57,917 nt of DNA. Origin: Limnohabitans sp. Rim8. Its GTDB lineage: Bacteria > Pseudomonadota > Gammaproteobacteria > Burkholderiales > Burkholderiaceae_C. The position numbers and the translations under genes were made by a program. This document shows, piece by piece, positions 17,883-26,996 of this stretch. The DNA is taken from contig CAMDFK010000024.1 of assembly GCA_945897465.1 (NCBI GenBank), positions 1 to 57,917 on the forward strand, read 5' to 3'. The number at the start of each line of letters is the position of its first letter. The stretch's first letter is position 1. Below the pieces are notes generated by a model. That model was not told the DNA's origin. It did no database searches and was given only the letters and a program-made list of their open reading frames with translations.

Positions 17883-18803
17883 ATGACGTCTGCCCTCCAC
17901 ACCTCGGCCCTGACCTCTTTGCCTTTGCTGGCGCGAGGCAAGGTGCGTGACAACTACGCCGTGGGTGACGACCGCATCTTGATGGTGGCGTCGGACCGCA
18001 TCAGCGCCTTCGACGTGATCATGGGCGAGCCGATTCCGGGCAAAGGCGTGCTGCTCACGCAAATGGCCTTGTTCTGGTTCGACAAGCTGGGCCCCAAGGG
18101 CCTGAACATCTGCCCGATCCACCTCACGGGTGATGCCCCCGAGAGCGTGGTGAGCGCCGAAGAAGTGCCGCAGGTTGTGGGACGCTCCATGCTGGTCAAG
18201 CGCCTGAAACCCATCCCGGTCGAGGCGGTGGTGCGCGGTTATCTGGCGGGCAGCGGCTGGAAGGAATACCAGGACAACCAAGCCGTGTGCGGCGTGAAAC
18301 TTCCTGCGGGCCTGAAAAACGCCAGCCGCTTGCCCGAGCCCATCTACACACCAGCGGCCAAAGCGGCGGTGGGTGAGCACGACGAAAACATCACCTTCGA
18401 GCGCACGGTGGAGATGATCGGCGCCGACCTGGCCACCCGCATCCGCGACATCAGCATCCAGCTCTACAAAGCCGCGCGTGATATTGCGGCCACCCAAGGC
18501 ATCATCATTGCCGACACCAAATTCGAGTTTGGCTTGGACGCTGACGGCACGCTGGTGCTGATGGACGAGGTGCTGACGCCCGATTCATCGCGTTATTGGC
18601 CCACAGATTCTTATGAACAGAGTTATGTGGAAGGGGCCAACCCGCCCAGCTACGACAAACAGTTTTTGCGCGACTGGCTGGAGACCGCCATGGTCAATGG
18701 CAAGCCTTGGGACAAAACCCCGCCTGCGCCGCGCCTGCCGCGCGAGGTGATCGAGAACACCGCCGCCAAATACCAAGAGGCGATGAACAAGCTGATGGCC
18801 TGA
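17883..18803 (+). CDS. purC: Phosphoribosylaminoimidazole-succinocarboxamide synthase (SAICAR synthetase)
   Basis: Joins CAIR and aspartate with ATP in purine synthesis. The 306-residue protein is the longer (yeast ADE1-like) form usual in Burkholderiales. Motifs: [58 protein letters not shown] and the signature [12 protein letters not shown] chose the ATG at 17883 rather than one 8 codons earlier, since [16 protein letters not shown] is the conserved opening. It stands alone; purE and purK lie 2.2 kb downstream. Confidence 0.96.
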   Translation: MTSALHTSALTSLPLLARGKVRDNYAVGDDRILMVASDRISAFDVIMGEPIPGKGVLLTQMALFWFDKLGPKGLNICPIHLTGDAPESVVSAEEVPQVVGRSMLVKRLKPIPVEAVVRGYLAGSGWKEYQDNQAVCGVKLPAGLKNASRLPEPIYTPAAKAAVGEHDENITFERTVEMIGADLATRIRDISIQLYKAARDIAATQGIIIADTKFEFGLDADGTLVLMDEVLTPDSSRYWPTDSYEQSYVEGANPPSYDKQFLRDWLETAMVNGKPWDKTPPAPRLPREVIENTAAKYQEAMNKLMA

Positions 18804-18818
18804 ATGCCCGGGCATTCA
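18801..18818. repeat. Perfect 18-base palindrome over the purC stop codon
   Basis: TGAATGCCCGGGCATTCA reads the same on both strands and includes the purC TGA. It lies just before a separate terminator hairpin. Confidence 0.8.
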
Positions 18819-18824
18819 GGACAC

Positions 18825-18855
18825 AAAAAAGGCGCTGCAATGCGGCGCCTTTTTC
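18825..18855. terminator. Bidirectional rho-independent terminator
   Basis: AAAAAAGGCGC, a short loop and GCGCCTTTTT form a stem with an A-run on one side and a T-run on the other, between the converging genes purC and 18871-19236. Confidence 0.85.
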
Positions 18856-18870
18856 CTGAGGGTTTGGAGA

Positions 18871-19236
18871 TCAATGGGTGAAGGCCAGCAGGGTCATGGC
18901 ATCGAGCAGGCAGGTGGTGCCGGCCACCAGCAAGCTGGCGTTGGCAGCCGTTCGGCCGCGCTGATGGAGCGATGCGCCCCAGAATACCGCCAGGCAAACC
19001 AGCTCCAAGGCGCTGCGCATCCACAGGTAGGCGCCGCTGTCCACCAGCGGGGCGGCGCCGGGGCTCATGAGCACGGCATACAGGAAAACACCCTTGACCA
19101 GCCAGAGTGCGGCGCCAAAATGTACAGAAGTCAGTTGTGCCAGTTGGTTGCGCCAAGAGGTGTCGGAGCGCACAGTCGCACCACCGAGCAGGCATTGCAG
19201 CTCTTCAGGGGTGATCAGGGGCTCGGCGCGTGGCAT
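18871..19236 (-). CDS. Hypothetical small membrane protein
   Basis: A 121-residue protein with a soluble N-terminus (residues 1-38, with PLITPEELQCLLGG) and two or three hydrophobic segments (about 38-60, 72-87 and 98-118). I do not recognise the family. It runs against purC and shares the terminator at 18825-18855. Open frame, codon use and the ordinary start support it being real. Confidence 0.6.
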   Translation of the reverse strand: MPRAEPLITPEELQCLLGGATVRSDTSWRNQLAQLTSVHFGAALWLVKGVFLYAVLMSPGAAPLVDSGAYLWMRSALELVCLAVFWGASLHQRGRTAANASLLVAGTTCLLDAMTLLAFTH

Positions 19237-19389
19237 GGTTCAAAATGAGATCAAAAGTGGTGATTAAATTTTAAGATGCATGCCCCCACAAGAACACGGA
19301 CACGACCCGGCTTGTGCGCTGAAACTGGTAAATATCTGTAACGGCAGGTATTACATTCGACGTTTTGATCGCCAGAACGAGGAAATGGA

Positions 19390-19911
19390 ATGACGCTTTT
19401 TCGCCCCGCGACCTCCTTGATGGTCCAGTACGCCCATTACCACCGCGATCGCCGCAACATCCTGACCCATCTGCTGGGCATTCCGCTGATTTTTTTGTCG
19501 ATTGGTGTCTTGCTGCTGGGCCCGGCCTGGGTGGTAGCGGGTCAAACGCTGACGCTGGCCTGGGCCATGTGGGCGCTCACCAGCCTGTGGTACCTGAGCC
19601 GGGGTGATGTCTTGCTGGGAGCGGCCACCTCGGTCGTCAATGGTGTGTTGATCGCGGCCGCCCATGAGGTCCCGCCTCTGGCGCAAGCCCTGGGGCTGGC
19701 GGTGTGGCAGGCGGGCTTGGGCTTGTTCTTCATCGGCTGGCTCATCCAGTTCATCGGCCACTATTTTGAGGGCCGTAAACCCGCTTTTGTGGACGATGTC
19801 GTCGGCTTGTTGGTGGGGCCGATGTTTGTGGTGGGCGAGGTGCTCATGTGGGCCGGGCTGCTGCAGCGCATGCGCATGGACATCGAGCGGCAAGCAGGCC
19901 CCACGCGCTAA
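19390..19911 (+). CDS. DUF962/Mpo1-like membrane protein
   Basis: A 173-residue protein with about four membrane segments. The family marks are YAHYHRDRRNILTHLLGIPLIFLSI near the start and the second block QFIGHYFEGRKPAFVDDVVGLLVGP; both carry conserved His residues. In yeast, the relative Mpo1 is an iron-dependent dioxygenase in alpha-oxidation of 2-hydroxy fatty acids; the bacterial role is not established. A terminator at 19936-19979 follows. Predicted to sit in the inner membrane. Confidence 0.85.
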   Translation: MTLFRPATSLMVQYAHYHRDRRNILTHLLGIPLIFLSIGVLLLGPAWVVAGQTLTLAWAMWALTSLWYLSRGDVLLGAATSVVNGVLIAAAHEVPPLAQALGLAVWQAGLGLFFIGWLIQFIGHYFEGRKPAFVDDVVGLLVGPMFVVGEVLMWAGLLQRMRMDIERQAGPTR

Positions 19912-19935
19912 ACGCTTGGCGGCTCAACCACAAAA

Positions 19936-19979
19936 AAAAGCCCGATCAAACTGCACATTTGCAGCCGCATCGGGCTTTT
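19936..19979. terminator. Bidirectional rho-independent terminator
   Basis: AAAAGCCCGAT and ATCGGGCTTTT form an 11-base stem around a loop of about 21 bases, between the convergent genes at 19911 and 19998. Confidence 0.85.
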
Positions 19980-19997
19980 GTTGAAGGTGAAATGAGA

Positions 19998-20951
19998 TCA
20001 GTTGAGCGCCATGCTCAGCTTGCGCCGGTAGCTGGAGATCATGGCCATGTGCGGGTCTTCTTGCAGGGCCGCTTTGCCCATCAATTCGATACCGCCGGCT
20101 GATTTGCCGGTGGCTTCTTGTGTTTTGGACTTGGGTGGTGTCATTAGCTCCAGCAAGGCGACAAAGGTTTTGCGTGGGGCTTCGTTGTCCCACTTCTTGT
20201 CGCGCATGATGATCTCGAGCAGTTCGTCCATCGCCGCTTCCCATTGGCCTATCGCGATCAACAATCGGCTTTTGGCAAAACGGGCCTCAAAGTCGCGTTT
20301 GTTCTGGGCGATCAAGGCGTCAAACTGGTCCAACTCCCATTCGCCGCGGGGGTCTGTGGTCACAAACTCCAGCGCGTTGAGCCACTGGGTTTGCGCCTCA
20401 AAGCGCAGCGGCACCGGGATGCGGGCCATGGCGGGGGCCAACAAAGCGGAGGCTTCGGCCAATTCGCCGAGGCCAATCAGCAGCTTGACCAGGTCAAAAC
20501 GCGCATCGTCGTTGCCGGGGTTGGTGGCCAGAGCTTGCTCCAAGGCGGCGCGGGCGCTGTCTGCGTCACCCGCTTGCAGGTGTTCTTCGGCTTCTTGGGC
20601 AGCGGCTTGGGCTTGCAGCTCGCCTTCAGCGGGCAGGTGCTTGTCCAGGAACTGCTTGACCTGGCCTTCGGGCAAAGCGCCCATGAAACCATCGACGGGT
20701 TGGCCGTTTTTCAGCAAGACGCAGGTCGGGATGCTTTTGATGCCAAAGGCCTGGGCCAGTTGCTGCTCTTGATCGGAGTTGATTTTGACCAGTTTGAAGC
20801 GACCTTCGTAAGCGGCCTCGACTTTTTCGAGGACAGGGCCCAGCGATTTGCAGGGGCCGCACCAGGGGGCCCAAAAATCCACCAGCACAGGGGTGGTCAT
20901 GGAGGCTTCGATGACCTCGGCTTCAAAATTTTGTATCGTGACGTCCATCAT
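19998..20951 (-). CDS. Thioredoxin-domain protein with C-terminal TPR-like region (CnoX/YbbN-like)
   Basis: A 317-residue protein. Residues 1-110 form a thioredoxin fold with [22 protein letters not shown] (active site CGPC) and the cis-Pro in [11 protein letters not shown]. Residues about 120-317 are helical with TPR_19/TPR_20-like repeats ([36 protein letters not shown]). This is the CnoX (YbbN) layout, a holdase-type chaperedoxin linked to GroEL and DnaK. E. coli YbbN has lost one active-site Cys; here both are present, so it may be a working oxidoreductase. ATGs at 20951 and 20948 are both possible. Monocistronic, divergent from purE. Confidence 0.9.
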   Translation of the reverse strand: MMDVTIQNFEAEVIEASMTTPVLVDFWAPWCGPCKSLGPVLEKVEAAYEGRFKLVKINSDQEQQLAQAFGIKSIPTCVLLKNGQPVDGFMGALPEGQVKQFLDKHLPAEGELQAQAAAQEAEEHLQAGDADSARAALEQALATNPGNDDARFDLVKLLIGLGELAEASALLAPAMARIPVPLRFEAQTQWLNALEFVTTDPRGEWELDQFDALIAQNKRDFEARFAKSRLLIAIGQWEAAMDELLEIIMRDKKWDNEAPRKTFVALLELMTPPKSKTQEATGKSAGGIELMGKAALQEDPHMAMISSYRRKLSMALN

Positions 20952-21032
20952 GGTGGGCAGGGTTCCGGGTTGTGTTTCTGCTCCAAGGGGAGCAAAACCT
21001 TAAAATTCAAGATTGATCACGAAAAGCACCCA

Positions 21033-21533
21033 ATGACTCAAGCGCTCATCGGCGTCATCATGGGTTCCAGCTCCGACTGGGACACCATGCAGCACGCAGT
21101 CCAGATTCTCCAACAGTTTGGCATCGCTCACGATGCCCGCGTGGTTTCGGCCCACAGAATGCCGGACGATATGTTCACTTATGCCGAAACCGCTGCAGCG
21201 CGGGGCTTGAAGGCCATCATCGCGGGTGCGGGCGGCGCCGCCCATTTGCCCGGCATGCTGGCGGCCAAAACCGTGGTGCCGGTGTTGGGTGTACCGGTGC
21301 AGACCAAGGCGCTGTCGGGTGTGGATTCGCTGCACAGCATTGTCCAAATGCCCAAGGGCGTGCCGGTGGCCACTTTTGCCATTGGCGCAGCGGGTGCGGC
21401 GAACGCAGCCCTGTTTGCGGTGGCCATGCTGGCCAACAACGACCCGGCTTTGCGTCAAAAGCTCGAAGCCTTCCGCGCCGAGCAAACCGCCATGGCCCGT
21501 GCCATGACCCTCCCACCCGTGGGTGCCGCATGA
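21033..21533 (+). CDS. purE: N5-carboxyaminoimidazole ribonucleotide mutase
   Basis: Moves the carboxyl group of N5-CAIR to give CAIR in purine synthesis. The 166-residue protein has [23 protein letters not shown] and [12 protein letters not shown], the substrate loops of class I PurE. It starts after a divergent promoter region shared with the thioredoxin gene. Its TGA overlaps the ATG of purK (ATGA), the typical purEK operon. Confidence 0.97.
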   Translation: MTQALIGVIMGSSSDWDTMQHAVQILQQFGIAHDARVVSAHRMPDDMFTYAETAAARGLKAIIAGAGGAAHLPGMLAAKTVVPVLGVPVQTKALSGVDSLHSIVQMPKGVPVATFAIGAAGAANAALFAVAMLANNDPALRQKLEAFRAEQTAMARAMTLPPVGAA

Positions 21534-22720
21534 GCCGCGCGATTTTGCCGGGCTCCATGGTCAATGGCCAAATGGCCACGCTGGGCGTGATGGGTGGGGG
21601 CCAGTTGGGCCGCATGTTCGTGCAAGCCGCGCAGGCCATGGGCTACTTCACCGCGGTGCTCGACCCCGATGCGGCCAGCCCGGCCGGGCTGGTGAGCCAC
21701 CACCACATCCAAACCGACTACTTGGACGAACAGGGCCTGGCCCAGCTGATGCAGCGCTGCGCGGCCATCACGACCGAGTTTGAAAACGTGCCCGCACCGG
21801 CCCTGCTGACGCTGGGTGCACACCGCCCAGTGGCCCCCGCGTCCGAATCGGTGGCGATTGCGCAAGACCGCGCCGCCGAAAAGGCCCACTTTGTGCGCTG
21901 CGGCGTGCTGGTGGCGCCGCATGCCGTGATCGAGACGGCCGCGCAGTTGGCGGCGGTGGGTGACGATTTGCTGCCCGGTATTTTGAAAACCTCTCGCCTG
22001 GGCTATGACGGCAAGGGCCAGATCCGCGTGAAGACCCGCGAAGCATTGGCGGCGGCTTGGGCTGAGCTCAAAGGCGTGCCTTGTGTGCTCGAAAAAATGC
22101 TGCCCTTGCAGGCCGAGTGCTCGGTCATCGTGGCGCGTGGCGCCGACGGGCAGATGGTGAATTTTCCAGTGCAACTGAACCTGCACCGCGACGGCATTTT
22201 GGCCGTGACCAGTGTGTACGAAGGGGCTGTGCCTGTCGATGTGGCGGCGCAAGCGGTGGCCGCGACCCGCGCGATTGCCGAAGGGCTTCACTACGTGGGC
22301 GTGCTGTGCGTGGAGTTTTTCCTGCTCGAAGGCGGCCAGTTGGTGGTCAACGAAATGGCCCCCCGCCCGCACAACAGCGGTCACTACACGATGAACGCCT
22401 GCGACCAGTCGCAGTTTGATTTGCAGGTGCACACGCTGGCAGGTTTGCCGCTCACGCAGCCGCGCCAACATTCACCGGCCATCATGCTCAACTTGTTGGG
22501 TGATCTGTGGCCCGAAGTCACACCCACTGGCAAAGGCCCGACCAGCCCCGCTTGGGCTCAGGTGCTGGCGCTGCCTGGCACGCACTTGCACCTGTACGGC
22601 AAGTTGTCGGCCCGCCCCGGTCGCAAGATGGGCCACCTGAACATCACGGGGCCCACACCCGAAGCGGTGCGGGCCACCGCTTTGCAGGCGGCCGCTTTGC
22701 TCGGCATCGAAGCCTTTTGA
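21530..22720 (+). CDS. purK: N5-carboxyaminoimidazole ribonucleotide synthase (ATP-grasp)
   Basis: Makes N5-CAIR from AIR, bicarbonate and ATP; PurE then converts it. The 396-residue protein has the opening [21 protein letters not shown], an ATP-grasp core ([32 protein letters not shown]) and the metal-binding [25 protein letters not shown]. Co-translated with purE and followed after 8 bases by tsaC. Confidence 0.96.
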   Translation: MSRAILPGSMVNGQMATLGVMGGGQLGRMFVQAAQAMGYFTAVLDPDAASPAGLVSHHHIQTDYLDEQGLAQLMQRCAAITTEFENVPAPALLTLGAHRPVAPASESVAIAQDRAAEKAHFVRCGVLVAPHAVIETAAQLAAVGDDLLPGILKTSRLGYDGKGQIRVKTREALAAAWAELKGVPCVLEKMLPLQAECSVIVARGADGQMVNFPVQLNLHRDGILAVTSVYEGAVPVDVAAQAVAATRAIAEGLHYVGVLCVEFFLLEGGQLVVNEMAPRPHNSGHYTMNACDQSQFDLQVHTLAGLPLTQPRQHSPAIMLNLLGDLWPEVTPTGKGPTSPAWAQVLALPGTHLHLYGKLSARPGRKMGHLNITGPTPEAVRATALQAAALLGIEAF

Positions 22721-22728
22721 GCTTGGGC

Positions 22729-23745
22729 ATGATCCTCAGTGCCAACGAAGCGGCCATCGCGCAAGCTGCACAAGCGCTGCGCGACGGCCAGTTGGTCGGA
22801 CTGCCGACCGAGACCGTGTACGGCCTGGCGGCCAATGCCACCGACGACGCGGCCGTCGCCAAAATCTTTCTGGCCAAGGGCCGCCCGGCTAACCATCCGC
22901 TGATCGTGCATGTGGCCAGTGCCGCGCAAGTGCCGGTGTTTGCCGCGCAGGTGCCCGACTTTGCTCAAGCGTTGATCGATGCCTTTTGGCCCGGGCCGCT
23001 GACATTGATCCTGCAGCGCCAAAGCAGTGTGGCTACGGCTTCGGCGGGCGGGCAAGACTCTATCGGTCTGCGTTGCCCCTCGCACCCGGTGGCCCAAGCT
23101 TTGTTGCAAGCGGGTCTGCCGCTGGGCGTGCTGGGTGTCTCGGCACCCAGCGCCAACCGCTTTGGCCGTGTGAGCCCCACCAGCGCCGTGCACGTGCAGT
23201 CTGAACTGGGCCCCGATTTGTTGATTTTGGACGGTGGCGACTGTGAGGTGGGCATCGAGTCCACCATCATCGACTGCACCCGTGGCGAGCTGGTCCTGCT
23301 GCGCCCCGGGCACATCACGCGCATGCAAATTGAAGCGGCATGTGGCCGCGCCGTGCTGGACAAGGACTCTCCCCAAGCGGTGTTGGGTCAGCCTGCGCCC
23401 CGCGCCTCGGGCACGCTCGAATCGCATTACGCGCCTCGCGCCAAGGTGCGCCTGATGTCGGCAGGCGAGATCGCCCACAAATTGCAAGCCTTGGGGCCAC
23501 ACGCCAACAACCTGGGGTTGTGGTCGGCCGAGCGCCCTAAGAACGAGCAGGGCATGGGATCAGGTGTGGGCGCTGGGGTGTTGTGGCGCCGGCAAGCCAC
23601 CACAGCCGAACAAGCCGCGCACGACTTGTTTGGTGTGTTGCGCGACTTGGACGCTCGTGGCGTGACCCAAATCTGGGTGCAGCTGCCGCCCGACACCTCC
23701 GAATGGGAGGGTGTGCGGGACCGCTTGCAGCGGGCTTCGGCTTAG
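22729..23745 (+). CDS. tsaC: L-threonylcarbamoyladenylate synthase (Sua5/YrdC family)
   Basis: Makes threonylcarbamoyl-AMP for the t6A37 modification of tRNA. The 338-residue protein has the YrdC domain (residues 1-200: LVGLPTETVYGLAANA, KIFLAKGRPANHPLIVHV, FWPGPLTLIL, GVSAPSANRFGRVSPTSA, STIIDC) and a C-terminal Sua5-type domain, so it is the long Sua5 form rather than the short TsaC. Start at the ATG at 22729. The stop overlaps the convergent SGNH gene by 4 bases. Its partner tsaB lies about 4.2 kb downstream. Confidence 0.93.
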   Translation: MILSANEAAIAQAAQALRDGQLVGLPTETVYGLAANATDDAAVAKIFLAKGRPANHPLIVHVASAAQVPVFAAQVPDFAQALIDAFWPGPLTLILQRQSSVATASAGGQDSIGLRCPSHPVAQALLQAGLPLGVLGVSAPSANRFGRVSPTSAVHVQSELGPDLLILDGGDCEVGIESTIIDCTRGELVLLRPGHITRMQIEAACGRAVLDKDSPQAVLGQPAPRASGTLESHYAPRAKVRLMSAGEIAHKLQALGPHANNLGLWSAERPKNEQGMGSGVGAGVLWRRQATTAEQAAHDLFGVLRDLDARGVTQIWVQLPPDTSEWEGVRDRLQRASA

Positions 23746-24887
23746 CGCCAGCCCGCCTGATTCAGGCTGCGAGTCACCGAATCCGCCAGCAAGGTGTGAG
23801 CGAAGGGGGTGGGGTGGAAGCCGTCCGAGAACAAGTACTTAGACCACCAGTTCGCTGTCTTGCCAGGCAAAGCGTCCAAAGCGGCCGAAGTGCAAAGGGG
23901 GAAGCTGTAGGACGGCAGTCCTGAACTGTCAGTGCCGGTGACCTGGCAGACCGCGTCGGTGGCATTGCTCAGCCCAAAGCTGGCAGGTTTGGCCACTTGT
24001 TGGGTGAATTCACCAAAAAAGTCCACCACCACGATGCGCTTGTCGTTGGCGGTGCGTGTCTTGAGTTGTTGGTTGAAGGCCCCAATCCACTGCTGAATCG
24101 CTCCTTGGAGTTGTGTGCTTGCAGCAGGGCCAGCTTGTGCGCTGACCCCTTTCAAGACCGCCGAGAAACGCGGTGTGAGGCTCACATCGGGCATGTTCAA
24201 AACCGCCACGCGGTCTGCGCCTTTGTCCAAAGCTTGCGCCTTGATGTCGTTATAAAACGTATCAGCCAGTTTTTGCATGTAAGCGCCCGCAGCCAATGCA
24301 GCACCGTTGGGCTGAGGCAACAGGCTGGCAATCGTGGCCGTGTCAAGCTGCTGTGCCAGGAAAGCCTGGTAGTTGGCCGCCCCCTGAGCACCAGTGGCTG
24401 CGCCCAAATAGGCACCGATCAAGTCTGCCGCATCGTTGCCACCGCCATCGATCAACACCAAATCGTTGGCGGTGTAGTTGCCCAGTTGAGCGCGTGTTTT
24501 GAGCTGAGTTCCCACAGTCAAGGGGCTGGCTGTGCCGCCTTCTGCTGCACTGACCACAATCCGTCCGCCGCCGATGGCGAAATTGGTGCATTGAGGCGAC
24601 AGGGTGGGCACGCTGCTGCCTGGAGTCAAACTGTAAAAACTGCACTGTGCAGCACCATCCACGCCGACGTTAGTCGCCACGATCTGTGGCCAGATGGGAA
24701 AGCCTTTGGCAGAGCTGGCATTTTGAACGGTGAATTTAAGACCGAAAGTTCCAACGTCTGCCAAGCTGTCGCCCATCACATAAACCTTGGTGATGGGGGT
24801 TGGGCCGGAGCCGCCGCAGGCGACCAAGCCCGCCAAAACCACCGCGCTCATGGCGCTCATCCAGACTCGACGTGTGTTGATTTGCAT
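23742..24887 (-). CDS. SGNH/GDSL-family lipoprotein esterase
   Basis: A 381-residue lipoprotein: residues 1-24 are a lipobox signal (VVLAGLVAC, Cys about 24). The hydrolase blocks are present in order: VMGDSLADVGTFG (block I, Ser), the GGG segment around 105 (block II-like), IDGGGNDAADL (block III, GxND) and DGFHPTPFAHTLLA (block V, Asp-x-x-His). Such enzymes cleave acyl or acetyl esters at the cell surface or in the periplasm; the substrate is unknown. The end overlaps tsaC by 4 bases tail to tail. Confidence 0.9.
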   Translation of the reverse strand: MQINTRRVWMSAMSAVVLAGLVACGGSGPTPITKVYVMGDSLADVGTFGLKFTVQNASSAKGFPIWPQIVATNVGVDGAAQCSFYSLTPGSSVPTLSPQCTNFAIGGGRIVVSAAEGGTASPLTVGTQLKTRAQLGNYTANDLVLIDGGGNDAADLIGAYLGAATGAQGAANYQAFLAQQLDTATIASLLPQPNGAALAAGAYMQKLADTFYNDIKAQALDKGADRVAVLNMPDVSLTPRFSAVLKGVSAQAGPAASTQLQGAIQQWIGAFNQQLKTRTANDKRIVVVDFFGEFTQQVAKPASFGLSNATDAVCQVTGTDSSGLPSYSFPLCTSAALDALPGKTANWWSKYLFSDGFHPTPFAHTLLADSVTRSLNQAGWR

Positions 24888-24997
24888 GTGTGTTCCTCGA
24901 TTGAAAAAGAACGAATGTTCTTTTATTTCACTCTATAGCCGTTGATGGGGGTTGCCATGGGGGAATACACCGATGCCCAGCCAAGGGTCAATGCGAT

Positions 24998-25252
24998 TCA
25001 CCGATACCGCAGTTTCATCACCAAAATCATCAACGCCAAGCTGGTGGTGATGGCGTTGGCGATGATGATGGGCCAGGCCACCAGCAAAATGCCATAGACC
25101 AGCCACAGCGCCACGCCCACGGTGAACAGGCTGTACATGCCCAACGAGATGCCGCTCACGTCGCGGGTGCGAAAGGTTTGCCAGGCTTGCGGAATGAAGC
25201 TGGCGGTGGTCAGGAAGGCGGCCACAGAGCCGACCCAGTCGATGAGGTTCAT
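24998..25252 (-). CDS. SemiSWEET-family sugar transporter
   Basis: An 84-residue protein with three membrane helices, the half-size SWEET fold that works as a dimer. The PQ motif is TASFIPQAWQTFRTRDVSG, and the second helix has MYSLFTVGVALWLVYG, the third PIIIANAITTSLALMILVMK. SemiSWEETs carry sugars down their gradient; the sugar here is unknown. It sits between the SGNH gene and dacB, all on the minus strand. Confidence 0.9.
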   Translation of the reverse strand: MNLIDWVGSVAAFLTTASFIPQAWQTFRTRDVSGISLGMYSLFTVGVALWLVYGILLVAWPIIIANAITTSLALMILVMKLRYR

Positions 25253-25284
25253 GGTGTTATTTGAGAAAGGGGCTTTGGGCGCTC

Positions 25285-25351
25285 ATGGATTGCGCCGCTG
25301 GCATCGCAGTGACAAAACAGCTGTCATCGCGAGGAACGAAGCGATCCATGG
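25285..25351. repeat. Inverted pair of dispersed palindromic repeats, running into the dacB 3' end
   Basis: ATGGATTGCGCCGCTGGCAT at 25285 and GTCATCGCGAGGAACGAAGC at 25323 are two copies in opposite orientation. The second overlaps the last codons of dacB. Confidence 0.7.
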
Positions 25352-26907
25352 TTGATGCGATCCGATGGTTGTGCTTTGGGGGGTGAGGCCTGGTCGCGCA
25401 CCGTCCATTCAAGGAGTTGGTCAAGAGCCCCACGGGCTTGTTGGGCATTGGGGTGGTGCAGCACGGCCACCAAGGTGTAGCGCTGGCCGCTTTGGCCCTG
25501 CACATAACCGGCCACAGAGGCCACATCGCGCAGCGAGCCGGTTTTGAGCCAGGCCTTGCCAATCACGGGCGACTGTGGGCTGCGGTCTTTGAGTCGGGCG
25601 GCGGTGCCGTCCACCCCGGCGATGGCCAAGGAGTCGAGAAAGTGCTGGGCGTGTGGGCTGGCGTGGGCGGCTTGCAGCAAAGCCGTCAGAGCCTGCGCGG
25701 TGCTGCGCTCGGTGCGGGACAGGCCCGAGCCGTTGTCCAGCACCGGCTCATCGTGCCCGGCAAAGCCTTGACGCCACCATTGCGACAGGCGCATTCGCGA
25801 AGCTTCAAAGCGCCCGGGTGCGCCCATCTCGCTCGACAGGGTCAAGTACAGCTGCTGCGCCATCACGTTGTTCGAGAATTTGTTGATGTCTTTGATGATC
25901 TCAGACAAGGGCAAGGACGGCGCTTCCAGCAGCAGCTTGGCCGATGCTGGGCGAGTGCCGTAGCGCACCTGCCCCGTGAGTTGCCCGCCCGCTTGTTGCC
26001 ACAGGGCTTGCATGACCCGGGGGGCAAAGGCTTCGGGTTCGGGATAGGCCACGGGCCATTCGCGCTCGCCGCAGCTGGCGGGGTAGCGGCCCGCAAAACG
26101 CACTTGCTGGGCTTGGCTGAAGTCGGCCTGCAGCTGGCGCCGCCAGTCGCTGCAAGGGGCCCTGGTCAGCGGCAGTTGTGTGGGGGCAGAAAAGCCTGCC
26201 AGCGGTGGTTCAAAGCGCACCTGCACCTGGCCGCTGGCGGCGTCAGGCGTGAATGTGTAGACCACCGCCTTGAAGTTGAGCAGCAGCCCGTCTGGGCCCA
26301 CGTTGTAGGGCCGCAGGGGTTCGTCGTCAAAAGGCTCGCTGCGTTCGCGCACGTCGAACACGCTGCGGTCCAGCACGATGTCACCGCGCACTTCGCGCAC
26401 ACCCGCCGCCCTGATTTGCAACATCAACGCTTGCAAGCGTTCGACCACGAGTTTGGGGTCGCCGCTGCCGCGCACGACCAGGTTGCCCTGCAGCACGCCA
26501 TCACGTACCGAGCCATCGGTGTACACCCGGTTGCGCCAGACGTACTCGGGCCCCAGCAGGCTCAAACCCGCATAGGTGGTGAACAGTTTCATGACCGAAG
26601 CAGGGTTCACGCTGGCATGGGCTTGGTGAGACAAATGCCGATGTTTGCCGCTTTTTGTGGCGGGGCGATGGGGCAGGGGGGCAATGAGCACACTCAGGGC
26701 CGAAGGGGGGACTTCGGCTTTTTGCAGGGTTTGCAGGACATGGCGGGGCAGCGCGTTGTGGGTGCGGACAGCGGAGGTCTGTTGGGTCAACTCGGCGCTG
26801 GTTTGGGCGTGGGCCGACCAAGTCAGCACCGCACTGAGCGCCAAGACCGAACAGGCGGCGCAGGCCAAGGTGAACATGATTGGGCGTTGGACGCAAGGTC
26901 GGGTCAT
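25324..26907 (-). CDS. dacB: D-alanyl-D-alanine carboxypeptidase/endopeptidase (PBP4 family)
   Basis: A 527-residue periplasmic penicillin-binding protein that trims peptidoglycan peptides and cuts D-Ala-meso-DAP cross-links. Signal peptide to about residue 35 (SVLTWSAHAQ region). Active-site motifs: NPASVMKLFTTYAGL (SxxK, near 98-101), FSNNVMAQQLYL (SxN) and WLKTGSLRDVASVAGY (KTG), with the large insert domain typical of PBP4 between SxxK and SxN. The last residues (about DRINHGSLRSSR) are encoded by a dispersed repeat copy, which also supplies the stop; the catalytic fold ends before that. An alternative ATG 10 codons in (26877) is possible. Confidence 0.93.
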   Translation of the reverse strand: MTRPCVQRPIMFTLACAACSVLALSAVLTWSAHAQTSAELTQQTSAVRTHNALPRHVLQTLQKAEVPPSALSVLIAPLPHRPATKSGKHRHLSHQAHASVNPASVMKLFTTYAGLSLLGPEYVWRNRVYTDGSVRDGVLQGNLVVRGSGDPKLVVERLQALMLQIRAAGVREVRGDIVLDRSVFDVRERSEPFDDEPLRPYNVGPDGLLLNFKAVVYTFTPDAASGQVQVRFEPPLAGFSAPTQLPLTRAPCSDWRRQLQADFSQAQQVRFAGRYPASCGEREWPVAYPEPEAFAPRVMQALWQQAGGQLTGQVRYGTRPASAKLLLEAPSLPLSEIIKDINKFSNNVMAQQLYLTLSSEMGAPGRFEASRMRLSQWWRQGFAGHDEPVLDNGSGLSRTERSTAQALTALLQAAHASPHAQHFLDSLAIAGVDGTAARLKDRSPQSPVIGKAWLKTGSLRDVASVAGYVQGQSGQRYTLVAVLHHPNAQQARGALDQLLEWTVRDQASPPKAQPSDRINHGSLRSSR

Positions 26908-26996
26908 GGGATGAGTCTAACGGTCATACTCTGGTTCAAGGTGCTCCATTGGGCAGCCCAAAGGCGTTAAAGCTCGCGCCTGTGCAGCGGCCCCGT

